Positions 1 through 6,950 of a DNA stretch of 9,674 bases are shown here, piece by piece. The notes below the pieces were generated by a model. It saw only the letters and a program-made list of their open reading frames with translations, did no database searches and had not been told where the DNA came from. The translations under genes and the position numbers were made by a program. Source of the stretch: JAWXCM01 sp034408745. Its GTDB lineage: Bacteria > Acidobacteriota > Terriglobia > Bryobacterales > Bryobacteraceae. Each line of letters opens with the position of its first letter. Positions within the stretch are counted from its first letter, which is position 1. Where the stretch lies: positions 1 through 9,674 of the forward strand of contig JAWXCM010000352.1 in NCBI GenBank assembly GCA_034408745.1, given 5' to 3'.

Positions 1-1
1 G

Positions 2-1093
2 AGCGCGGCCATCAGTGTTTGCGATATCACCAGGCCCGCTCCGAATCGCCGGGTTCTGCCTCCCTTGCTCGCGCGTCTGGAACAAGCGGGGATATCGCGG
101 GAAAATATCTCGATTTTCATCGCCACCGGACTGCATCGCGAAGCCACTCCAGCGGAAATCGCCGAGATTCTCGGCCCAGAAGTGCATGGCACGGTGCGGG
201 TGGTGAACCACAACGCGCGCAATCTCCATGAGCACAAGTACCTCGGCGACACGGCCAGCGGTACGCCGGTCTACATCGACGCACGGTACATCGCGGCCGA
301 CCTTCACATCACGCTGGGGTTTATTGAGCCGCACCTGATGCTGGGCTTCTCCGGTGGCCGCAAGCTGATCGCCCCTGGTCTGGCGGCGCAGGAAACGATC
401 AAGGTGATTCACAGCCCGAAATTCATGCGCGATCCGCGGGCTACCGAGGGTTCAGTGGACGATAATCCGCTGCATCGCGAATTACTGGAAATTGCCCGAA
501 TGGCCCGGCACGATTTTATCGTCGACGTATGTCTCACGCGGGACAGGCGCATTGCGCAGGTGTTCGCCGGCGATTCGGAAAAAGCGCATGCTGCGGGCAT
601 GAAATTCGTGTCGCAGGTGATGCTGGAACAACTGCCTGGGCCGGTGGACGCTGTAATTACCAGTTGCGCCGGATATCCGCTGGATCTTACTTTTTACCAG
701 GCGATTAAAGGTATCACCGCGGCGCAGCATATCGTGAAGCCCGGCGGTAAAATCCTGCTGATGGCCGAATGCGCCGAAGGCCCGGGAGCGCACGAGTTTT
801 GTCAGCTTCTGCTTCGCACGGACTCATGGGAAGACTTTCTGGAATCCATCCGGGAGGCGCCGGTGACGGTGGATCAGTGGCAGCTGGAAAAACTCGCGTT
901 GGTCACGCGTAAGGCCGAGGTATTGTTCTACACGCCCGGCCTTCCCGCGAAATACAACGCGACTGTCTGGGGCAAAGTGCTGCCCTCGCCCTCCGCTGCC
1001 GTCGCAGCCCTGATTGCGGGTCTGGCTCCAGGTTCAGTGATTGCCGTGATGCCGGAAGGCCCGTACGTACTCGCACGAGCCCAGGCTGCTTAG
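2..1093 (+). CDS. larA: LarA-type nickel-pincer (lactate) racemase, 5' end outside window
   Basis: LarA interconverts D- and L-lactate in the cytoplasm using a covalently bound nickel-pincer nucleotide; homologues act on other 2-hydroxy acids. The frame is open to the left edge and reads CDITRPAPN, typical of the N-terminal domain, so the gene continues upstream and the TTG at 65 is not the true start. Counting from that TTG, His24 lies in ATGLHR, His90 in EPHLMLGFSGGRK, Lys100 ends that motif and His116 lies in IKVIH. Their spacing (66, 10, 16) reproduces His108, His174, Lys184 and His200 of Lactobacillus plantarum LarA (numbers from memory), i.e. the catalytic histidines, the cofactor lysine and the nickel ligand. 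By that alignment about 63 N-terminal residues are missing. No cofactor genes (larB, larC, larE) are in view. The substrate could be a hydroxy acid other than lactate. Confidence 0.9.
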   Translation, partial: SAAISVCDITRPAPNRRVLPPLLARLEQAGISRENISIFIATGLHREATPAEIAEILGPEVHGTVRVVNHNARNLHEHKYLGDTASGTPVYIDARYIAADLHITLGFIEPHLMLGFSGGRKLIAPGLAAQETIKVIHSPKFMRDPRATEGSVDDNPLHRELLEIARMARHDFIVDVCLTRDRRIAQVFAGDSEKAHAAGMKFVSQVMLEQLPGPVDAVITSCAGYPLDLTFYQAIKGITAAQHIVKPGGKILLMAECAEGPGAHEFCQLLLRTDSWEDFLESIREAPVTVDQWQLEKLALVTRKAEVLFYTPGLPAKYNATVWGKVLPSPSAAVAALIAGLAPGSVIAVMPEGPYVLARAQAA

Positions 1094-1906
1094 TTAACGC
1101 CCGTAGTAGGTGATCGTGACGGTAGCCTCTTTGCTCGCGCCGGCCGCGTCGGTCACGCTTACAAGGAACTGATATCCACCTGGACCGCTGGCGAACTGAA
1201 CGGTCGGATTTGCCGTCCGGCAGCCGCGAATCGCCGCCGCGCCCTGGGTGGAACGCCAGTAGAATTCCAGCGGCAGCGAACTGTCCGGATCCATCGACCC
1301 GGAGGCATCGATCTGCGTCTCGGGCTGAGTCGTGATGAAATCTGTGGTTGCCACAATGACGGGCGGCTGCGGCACGGTCGAAGAGACAACCACCATGCCC
1401 GCTGCCGTCGACACCTTCCGGGCGTCCTCGGCCACAATACTAATATCTCTGAAAATCGCGGCATTTCCCGCGCCGTCGAGCGCGAACGCCGAACTAAGTT
1501 CGTATTTGTCACCGTCGGTTACAGAACTGAGGAAAGATTTAGCGCCTGGAGCCACAGTGCCAGAGAAGGAAATCAGGTTACCGGAGACGGAAACGCTGGT
1601 CAGATCGACGCGAAATTCCTCAAGCGGAGTACAGGGAAGGGCTTCATTCGGAGTCAGCGCGGGTGCGCCGGTCATCACCGGGAACGTAAGTACATCCAGA
1701 TGATTCCCCGGGCCGTCATAGCGAATTTGCTGCCGAATCTGAACGTTTCCGCTCTCCACGGCTTCCGTAAGTTCGGGCGGAACGACTCCGGTGGACGGGA
1801 ACGCAAACTCCTGCCGGAAGCTCTGCAACTTACCGCCATCCTGCGCGAACAGCGTGAGTCCGGCAAGCGCGCACATCAGGACACACGTATAGCTGGTCCA
1901 TTTCAT
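1094..1906 (-). CDS. secreted protein of unknown function with C-terminal PKD-like domain
   Basis: 270 aa. Residues 1-21 form a Sec signal peptide (Lys2, hydrophobic stretch, likely cleavage after LFA before QD). Residues about 26-75 are a small region I do not recognise, with LQSFRQE and IRQQIRYDGP. The middle (about 95-175) looks beta-rich. Residues about 183-270 resemble a PKD/Ig-like domain: DASGSMDPDSS at 200-210, then FYWR, then GGYQFLVSVTD near the end. It terminates in YYGR. PKD domains usually mediate protein or carbohydrate contacts on exported proteins, so a periplasmic or surface role is likely; no catalytic motif is seen. The ATG has a good Shine-Dalgarno. A decayed paralogue lies just upstream at 2046-2391. 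The stop codon abuts the larA stop, so the two transcripts converge. Function unknown. Confidence 0.8.
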   Translation of the reverse strand: MKWTSYTCVLMCALAGLTLFAQDGGKLQSFRQEFAFPSTGVVPPELTEAVESGNVQIRQQIRYDGPGNHLDVLTFPVMTGAPALTPNEALPCTPLEEFRVDLTSVSVSGNLISFSGTVAPGAKSFLSSVTDGDKYELSSAFALDGAGNAAIFRDISIVAEDARKVSTAAGMVVVSSTVPQPPVIVATTDFITTQPETQIDASGSMDPDSSLPLEFYWRSTQGAAAIRGCRTANPTVQFASGPGGYQFLVSVTDAAGASKEATVTITYYGR

Positions 1907-1913
1907 GGTTAAT

Positions 1914-1918
1914 CTCCT
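1914..1918 (-). promoter_or_regulatory. ribosome binding site of the PKD-domain protein
   Basis: Read on the minus strand this is AGGAG, 7 bases before the ATG at 1906-1904. It supports that start and shows the gene can be translated independently of the upstream pseudogene. I could not identify a convincing promoter in the remaining gap up to 2045. Confidence 0.7.
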
Positions 1919-2045
1919 GAATAAGGTTATCTTTTTCTATTAGATCAGGCGTGCATTACCCAGCGCCCGATAACTGGCGAAGCTGCTTTCACTTATCTAA
2001 AACCGATGGAGCGCGGAAAGTTTCGGACTAGATTGTGAAGTCTGC

Positions 2046-2391
2046 TCAACGGCCGTAATAGCTGGTGGTTACAGTGGCTTCCGCGGAGGCTCCAGGCGAA
2101 TCGGTAACAGTCAGCATGAGTACATACTGACCCGGACCGGAGTGGAACTGTATGCGAGGTAACGCGGAGTCAGACGGTGAGACGCCTGGCGGGCGCGTCG
2201 TAAACGGCCTGCTGTCTCACCTCGCGAGCCCCTGTCAGCACCGCCTCGGCCAGGTCCGGTCCCAGCACCGGAGCGGTCTGCCCGTCGAAATCGAGGCGAT
2301 ATTCCAGCCGGAACGCCTGCAATTCTTCCGGCGTCTGAGCTCCCAGGAGCAACACGCCGGCGATTATCAGACAAACAACTCGAAACTTCAT
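2046..2391 (-). pseudogene. collapsed paralogue of the PKD-domain secreted protein (internal deletion plus frame shift)
   Basis: From the ATG at 2391 the minus strand encodes a signal peptide (MKFRVVCLIIAGVLLLGAQ) and about 54 further residues that match the start of the 1094-1906 product: ELQAFRLE against KLQSFRQE, then DLAEAV and VRQQAVYDAP against ELTEAV and IRQQIRYDGP. This frame stops at 2170-2172. In another frame, 2159 down to the TGA at 2046 encodes PRIQFHSGPGQY, VTDSPGAS and a terminal SYYGR, matching the C-terminus of the neighbour (PTVQFASGPGGY, VTDAAGAS, TYYGR). About 160 codons equivalent to neighbour residues 73-233 are absent and the two halves are out of frame. The junction lies near 2157-2175. 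It starts 10 bp after the Gfo/Idh stop. A 73-residue secreted peptide could still be made from the 5' part, but loss of function is the simplest reading. Confidence 0.8.
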
Positions 2392-2401
2392 GAAACTGCT
2401 A

Positions 2402-3724
2402 CTACCCCGTTACTTTATTTGTTGCGAAATCCCACTTAATTTTACGGCCTTCGCGGTATGACATGTTGGCGATGTGCGCCGCACCGGCTGCCGCGTGCCC
2501 TTCGGTGGCATTCTCGCGGCTCGGCTTCCCTTCCCGCACGCTGTCGATGAAGAAGTCGGAGTGATTGGGACCAGCGGGGACCTTGTACTCTTTCGGATCG
2601 GGATCCTTGCCCCACAGCCCGCGCGGGTTCGCCGGGTCCACTCCCTTGCTACGCAGATAAGCTTCTTTAGCCGCTTTCGGCCAGGCGTAAGTACCGTAAT
2701 TCTGAATATCCTTGTCTTCCGCCTCGCCCAGGACGGTGATTTTATTCCGGTCCCAGATCAGCGTGCCGTCGCTGCCATAAGCGACCAGCGCCGGAGCATC
2801 CGCGCCATTCTTCTGGTGTACGCACATTTCAGCGAGATAATTTTCCGGATACTCGAAAACGGTTTCCAGCACATCCGGCACGGTTCGACCGTCCTTCCAG
2901 AACCACAAACCGCCCTGCGACACTGCCGACACCGGCGCGTGAGACCCGGTGACCTCATGCAGCGTAGTCAGCATGTGTACGAACAGATCCGTCGCGACGC
3001 CGCCCGAATATTCCCACCAGCAGCGCCACCGGAAGAAATGCTCCGCTGTAAATGGGCGTTTCGGAGCCGTGCCGAGCCAGCGATTCCAGTCGATTGTCTC
3101 GGGCGAAGCATCGGGTGGAATCGCATACCGCCACGCGCCTTCGGCATTATTCCGGTAATTCGCCATGCGAATCAGCGACACTTTGCCGATCGCCTTCTGC
3201 GCGAGCAGTTCCTTCACCTTCTGTGTCATGGCAGCCGTCTTGCCGCCGCTGCCGATCATGACGCACTTGCCGGACTTCTTCTCCGCGGCGATGATCTCCG
3301 GGCCTTCCTTCAGGTTCCATGTCATCGGCTTTTCGCAGTAGACGTGCTTGCCCGCGGCCAGCGCGTCCAGCGTGATTCTCTTGTGCCAGTGGTCCGGCGT
3401 CGCGATGACGACCGCGTCGATGTCCTTGCGGTTGAGCACATCCTCATACCGTTTGGTGGTCTCGACGTCCGTGCTCGCCTTCGCTTTACAAAACTCACGG
3501 GCGTGCTGCAAATAACCGTCGTACAAATCCGCGCAGACCACGAATCGCGATGCGGAGTTCTTAGAGAAGTCCTCCAGCAACGCGCTGCCGCGGATCCCAA
3601 CGCCGATAAACCCGAGCCCCACTTTGTCGCTGGCGCCCACCGCTGCCGCCGCGGGACGGCCCCCGACCAGCGAGTACACCGCGGCGACACTGCCCGCTTT
3701 CACGAAATCGCGTCTTTCAATCAT
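2402..3724 (-). CDS. Tat-exported Gfo/Idh/MocA family NAD(P)-dependent oxidoreductase
   Basis: 440 aa. The family oxidises or reduces sugars, inositols and related polyols with tightly or loosely bound NAD(P). The N-terminus carries a twin-arginine motif (RRDFVK, residues 4-9), a hydrophobic stretch and an Ala-rich cleavage region near 24-31, predicting export of a folded, cofactor-loaded enzyme. The Rossmann domain starts at FIGVGIRG (GxGxxG at 41-46), followed by VVIATPDHWH (105-114) and the hallmark EKP (131-133) in HVYCEKPM. The C-terminal alpha/beta domain includes GGVATDLFVH (241-250), where the His is a usual active-site residue in this family. Length fits the exported subgroup common in Acidobacteria and Planctomycetes. 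It diverges from a Tat-exported aldo/keto reductase across 51 bp. Substrate cannot be assigned from sequence. No clear Shine-Dalgarno precedes the ATG. Confidence 0.9.
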   Translation of the reverse strand: MIERRDFVKAGSVAAVYSLVGGRPAAAAVGASDKVGLGFIGVGIRGSALLEDFSKNSASRFVVCADLYDGYLQHAREFCKAKASTDVETTKRYEDVLNRKDIDAVVIATPDHWHKRITLDALAAGKHVYCEKPMTWNLKEGPEIIAAEKKSGKCVMIGSGGKTAAMTQKVKELLAQKAIGKVSLIRMANYRNNAEGAWRYAIPPDASPETIDWNRWLGTAPKRPFTAEHFFRWRCWWEYSGGVATDLFVHMLTTLHEVTGSHAPVSAVSQGGLWFWKDGRTVPDVLETVFEYPENYLAEMCVHQKNGADAPALVAYGSDGTLIWDRNKITVLGEAEDKDIQNYGTYAWPKAAKEAYLRSKGVDPANPRGLWGKDPDPKEYKVPAGPNHSDFFIDSVREGKPSRENATEGHAAAGAAHIANMSYREGRKIKWDFATNKVTG

Positions 3725-3775
3725 GACGCTCGCAGGCTAACACACCCGGGGGCCGTTTGCGTTACTCTGTAATCC
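3725..3775. promoter_or_regulatory. 51-bp divergent intergenic region between two exported oxidoreductases
   Basis: Both genes start at the edges of this gap, so it should hold both promoters or a shared operator. Neither ATG has a recognisable Shine-Dalgarno. A TACTCT hexamer at 3763-3768 sits 7 bases before the plus-strand ATG. On the minus strand TAGCCT (3739-3734) sits 9 bases before the other ATG. Both fit the TAnnnT pattern of a -10 box placed so that transcripts would be leaderless or nearly so. No good -35 box is visible on either side, so this is a weak inference. Confidence 0.35.
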
Positions 3776-4747
3776 ATGCAGCGCAGGACTTTCTTTAGCG
3801 GAGCGGCAGCAGCCGCGGGACTCGCATCGGCTCAGAGCCAGAGCGGCACGAAGGCCGGTGACGTGCCCCGCAGGCGCTTTGGCAAGACAGGCGTCGACGT
3901 CAGCATCATTGGACAGGCCGGAGGCAGGCTTGGCATGGTGACGCGCGAGGAGGCGAAGGCCGTCACTCTGCGCGCATACCAGCTGGGGCTCAACTACTTC
4001 GACAACGCCCGGCTTTACAACAACGGCGTCTCCGAAGAGATTTACGGCGAGGTGCTGCAGCCGTATCGCAAGGAGCTGTTCCTCACCACCAAATCGGCCA
4101 CGTACACCAAACAGGGCGCGCTCGCCGACCTGGAGAAGTCACTGAAGGCAATGCGCACGGACTATGTCGACCTCTGGCAGATCCACCAGGTCGGCGAGAT
4201 GAAGGAAGTGGAGCAGATCTTCGCGCCGGGCGGCTCCATTGAAGCCGCGGTGCAGGCGAAGAAGGAAGGCAAGGCTCGCTTCATTGGTTTCACCGGGCAC
4301 CGCGACCCCGCCGTCCATATGGAGATGCTGAAGCGTTTCCAGAACTGGGACACCATCCTGATGCCGCTGAATCCGGCGGACACGCACTACCTCTCCTTTG
4401 AGACGCAGGTACTGCCCATCGCCGTGAAACGCGGCATGGGTATTCAGGGCATGAAGAGCACAGCCAACGCGAAGCTGCTTTCCGCGCTGGCGGTCCGCGA
4501 CTGCATTCGCTACGTGCTGAGCCAGCCCATTCACTGCCTCGCCGTCGGCTGCACGACGATCGGCCAGATTGAAGACGACGTTCGAATCGCAAAAGAATTC
4601 AAAGCCTTAAACGAGACGGAACTGGCTACATTACGCAAGCGGGCGCAACGACTTTCCGGCCCCGCGCTGGAAGACTGGAAAAAGAATACTCAGACGGCTG
4701 ACAATGGCCATATCTATCGCGATGGACAGGGCGTGATCGCGGTTTAA
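3776..4747 (+). CDS. Tat-exported aldo/keto reductase
   Basis: 323 aa. Aldo/keto reductases are NAD(P)H-dependent TIM-barrel enzymes acting on aldehydes, ketones and sugar derivatives. Residues 1-19 look like a twin-arginine signal (QRRTFF at 2-7, then Ala-rich core and ASA before Gln20). The barrel begins at RRRFGKTGVDVS. The catalytic tetrad is complete: Asp76 and Tyr81 in NYFDNARLYNN, Lys106 in LFLTTKS and His137 in DLWQIHQ. GMGIQGMKS and a late LAVGCTTIGQIEDD segment match the usual C-terminal half and cofactor-binding end. It is divergent from the exported Gfo/Idh enzyme, suggesting a joint role in oxidising or reducing sugar-type substrates outside the cytoplasm; that link is inferred from position only. 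The start is the first ATG and gives the Tat signal directly; no clear ribosome site precedes it. Confidence 0.9.
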   Translation: MQRRTFFSGAAAAAGLASAQSQSGTKAGDVPRRRFGKTGVDVSIIGQAGGRLGMVTREEAKAVTLRAYQLGLNYFDNARLYNNGVSEEIYGEVLQPYRKELFLTTKSATYTKQGALADLEKSLKAMRTDYVDLWQIHQVGEMKEVEQIFAPGGSIEAAVQAKKEGKARFIGFTGHRDPAVHMEMLKRFQNWDTILMPLNPADTHYLSFETQVLPIAVKRGMGIQGMKSTANAKLLSALAVRDCIRYVLSQPIHCLAVGCTTIGQIEDDVRIAKEFKALNETELATLRKRAQRLSGPALEDWKKNTQTADNGHIYRDGQGVIAV

Positions 4748-4811
4748 TACTTTTCGCTCACGGGACTGCTGTGCCGACAAGCGGTGTTTTTTCGGTGTAA
4801 ACTCATTTTTC

Positions 4812-5075
4812 ACGGGGAGCGCATCCGCTGAAGCAAACTACGGCACGCTCAACGTGAACCCGGCGGAAGGCTACGCCGCCTTCGGCGATACGTTTACCTT
4901 CGGTGGCGGCGCCGGGACAGGATATCTGGTGCTGGACATCAACCTTACCGGTTCGGCGACATGGAGCCCGCTGGCAGCTGGCAGCGCGGTCCCCGAACCC
5001 GGCACGATGTTCGCCCTCGGTGGCGGGCTGATGGTCCTCGCAGCAGTTCGGCGTGTGCGGCAGGCTCGAGGATAG
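4812..5075 (+). pseudogene. C-terminal remnant of a PEP-CTERM sorted exoprotein
   Basis: This frame encodes a Gly/Ala/Thr-rich segment (YAAFGDTFTFGGGAGTGYLV, then DINLTGSATWSPL) and ends with a clear PEP-CTERM signal: VPEPGT, a hydrophobic stretch (MFALGGGLMVLAAV) and a basic tail (RRVRQARG) before the TAG. PEP-CTERM tails direct exosortase-dependent anchoring of exported proteins in Gram-negative bacteria. The only start codon in frame is GTG at 4854, giving 73 aa with no signal peptide. No hydrophobic export signal is found in any plus-strand frame between 4748 and 4853. A PEP-CTERM protein without a signal peptide cannot reach its sorting enzyme, so I read this as the surviving 3' end of a larger gene. 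The left limit given is arbitrary, as the frame is open further upstream. No exosortase gene is in the window. Confidence 0.7.
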
Positions 5076-5107
5076 AAACCAGATACACTCGTCTGGTGTT
5101 CCGCAAT

Positions 5108-6802
5108 ATGGTTTCGGTTCTGTGGCTGGGCGCCTGCCTGCTGCAACCGGCGGGTGCCGCTGAAGCGCCAGTTCGACTCAACCAGGCGGGTTACCGCCCC
5201 AATGCTCCAAAGATTGCAGTAGTTGTAGCGACTTTGCCAGTGTCTGCTTTCACGGTCCGTGAGGCGTCCACTGGCAAAGTCGCGTTTACGGGGATAGCGG
5301 GTACTCCTGCCAGGGAAGCCGATTCCGGCGACACGGTCCAGGTGCTCGACTTCAGCGCGCTGAACAAGCCCGGGCGATATTTCATCGAGTCCGGGGGGCT
5401 CGCGAAAAGCTGGCAGTTCACGATCGCCCCAGACGTGTATTCCCGTCCTTTTTATCTGGCAATGCGGTCCTTTTACGGGCAACGCTGCGGAATGGCGGTC
5501 GATTTAGGGGCTGAATTTCCAGGATATAAGTATGAGGCCTGCCACCTGGCCGGCGCGTGGCATTCGTCTTCTGGAAAACAGGGCGCGGCGCCTTCGTCGA
5601 AAGGGTGGCACGATGCGGGCGACTACGGCCGCTACATAGTAAACTCCGGAATCACAACGGGCACTCTGCTTTGGGCGTGGGAACTGTACGGGTCGAAGCT
5701 GGCGAAGGTGGACCTGCGCATCCCGGAATCGGGGAACAAGACACCGGACATGCTCGACGAGATTCGCTGGAATCTGGAGTGGATGCAGACGCTGCAGGAT
5801 GCGGCCGACGGCGGTGTCTGGCACAAGCAGACCACGGAACGCTTCTCCGGGTTCGTGATGCCGGAAGCGGACAAGGCGCCGAGCGTGATTATCGGCACCG
5901 CGTCCGAGCCGTTTAAGAGCACGTGCGCCACTGCCGATTTCGCGGCTGTCATGGCGATTGCGGCACGCGCGTATAAGCCGTTCGACGCGAGGTTCGCGGA
6001 CAAGTCCCGCAAAGCGGCAGAAGCGGCGTGGACGTGGGCTGTTGCCCATCCCGCTGTGGTGTTCAATAACCCGCCGGGTGTGGCGACGGGCGGGTATGGC
6101 GACAGAAACTGCGGCGATGAGTTGCTTTGGGCGTCGGCGGAATTGTGGCGCACCACCGGATTAAAGCCGTACCACGATTATTTTGCCGCTCATGCGCGGG
6201 AATTTATGGGAACGCTTCGGGCTACCGAGCCGCAGAGCTGGGCTAACGTCGCACCGCTGGCGCTCTGGGCGTATGCGCTGGACAAGCGCGGCGACGCCGA
6301 GTTGGCTGCGGCGATTCGCAAAGCGGCGCTGGCGGCCGCCGACAGTATCGTGGCGCGAACCGCCGCGAACCCGTATCGAACCAGCATGACGGCACGCGAC
6401 TATATCTGGGGCTCGAACGCCGTGGCCGCGAATTACGGTATGCAGTTGCTGGTCGCCAATGCGCTCCAGGCAGACCCGCGGTACGTGGAAACCGCGCTCG
6501 ACAATCTGCACTATTTGCTCGGGCGGAATACGTTTTCCCTCTCGTGGGTGACGCAGCTTGGAGAGAATCCGTACCGGCATCCGCATCACCGGCCGAGCGG
6601 TGCCGACAAGAATGCCGAGCCATGGCCAGGCCTGCTGTCGGGCGGTCCGAACCAGCGCCCGCAGGATCCTGCGATGAAGAAGATCCCGGCGGGTACGCCT
6701 CCGGCCCGAATGTTCATCGACGACCAGGAGTCTTACGCGAGCAACGAAATCGCGATTAACTGGAATGCGCCGCTTGTGTTCCTGCTGGCCGGGGTTATGT
6801 AG
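5108..6802 (+). CDS. secreted glycoside hydrolase family 9 enzyme (probable endo-beta-1,4-glucanase)
   Basis: 564 aa from the ATG at 5108. GH9 enzymes hydrolyse beta-1,4-glucans with inversion. Residues 1-18 form a hydrophobic signal ending PAGA. Residues about 20-105 match the N-terminal Ig-like domain of GH9 cellulases (VRLNQAGYRP). The (alpha/alpha)6 catalytic domain follows: KGWHDAGDYGRY with Asp169 and Asp172 (base and partner, as Asp55/Asp58 of Thermobifida Cel9A, numbers from memory), PDMLDEIRWNLEWM, CGDELLWASAELW, NPYRHPHHR with His491, and ESYASNEIAINWNAPLVF with Glu547 as general acid. The catalytic set is complete and the length is normal; no carbohydrate-binding module is seen. 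Start choice is uncertain: GTG at 5096 would add MFRN, giving the signal an Arg, while a weak GGTG precedes the ATG. The ATG at 4961 would run through the PEP-CTERM remnant and bury the signal. Activity on chitosan-type substrates is a less likely alternative. Confidence 0.88.
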   Translation: MVSVLWLGACLLQPAGAAEAPVRLNQAGYRPNAPKIAVVVATLPVSAFTVREASTGKVAFTGIAGTPAREADSGDTVQVLDFSALNKPGRYFIESGGLAKSWQFTIAPDVYSRPFYLAMRSFYGQRCGMAVDLGAEFPGYKYEACHLAGAWHSSSGKQGAAPSSKGWHDAGDYGRYIVNSGITTGTLLWAWELYGSKLAKVDLRIPESGNKTPDMLDEIRWNLEWMQTLQDAADGGVWHKQTTERFSGFVMPEADKAPSVIIGTASEPFKSTCATADFAAVMAIAARAYKPFDARFADKSRKAAEAAWTWAVAHPAVVFNNPPGVATGGYGDRNCGDELLWASAELWRTTGLKPYHDYFAAHAREFMGTLRATEPQSWANVAPLALWAYALDKRGDAELAAAIRKAALAAADSIVARTAANPYRTSMTARDYIWGSNAVAANYGMQLLVANALQADPRYVETALDNLHYLLGRNTFSLSWVTQLGENPYRHPHHRPSGADKNAEPWPGLLSGGPNQRPQDPAMKKIPAGTPPARMFIDDQESYASNEIAINWNAPLVFLLAGVM

Positions 6803-6934
6803 TCCGGCGCGCGATTCGACAGGCGCCCGACACGCCGCCATTCTTAAGACCCGCCGCCAGCGGTAATCGTATCTCAGGCCCCAGGGCCCATACGTGATAA
6901 CCTGAAAATTAGCTTATTAACGGTCCCGAAAACG

Positions 6935-6941
6935 AAGGAGG
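6935..6941 (+). promoter_or_regulatory. strong ribosome binding site of the aldolase gene
   Basis: AAGGAGG, nearly the full anti-Shine-Dalgarno complement, 9 bases before the ATG at 6951. It is the best ribosome site in the window and fixes the aldolase start. It fits high expression of a central metabolic enzyme. The rest of 6803-6934 has no recognisable promoter; AT-rich sequence at 6896-6920 is the likeliest place. Confidence 0.8.
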
Positions 6942-6950
6942 ATTGCAACT

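Noticed and set aside
1332..1703. 123-codon plus-strand frame inside the PKD-domain gene
   Set aside because: Antisense shadow; the opposite strand has a signal peptide, ribosome site and a conserved paralogue.
2474..3772. 432-codon open frame on the plus strand across the Gfo/Idh gene
   Set aside because: It lies antisense to a gene with clear family motifs, its product is Arg/His/Val-rich with no domain, and such long antisense frames are common in GC-rich codon usage.
4774..4792. Possible terminator after the aldo/keto reductase (CCG, CGG, then six T)
   Set aside because: The T-run is good but the stem is only about 3 bp; not enough to call.
4961..5107. Upstream ATG for the GH9 gene
   Set aside because: It would place about 49 Arg/Ser-rich residues before the signal peptide and overlap the PEP-CTERM frame out of phase.
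6877..6888. GGCCC-CA-GGGCC inverted repeat after the GH9 gene
   Set aside because: Five-base stem with a two-base loop and no T-run; likely chance in GC-rich DNA.
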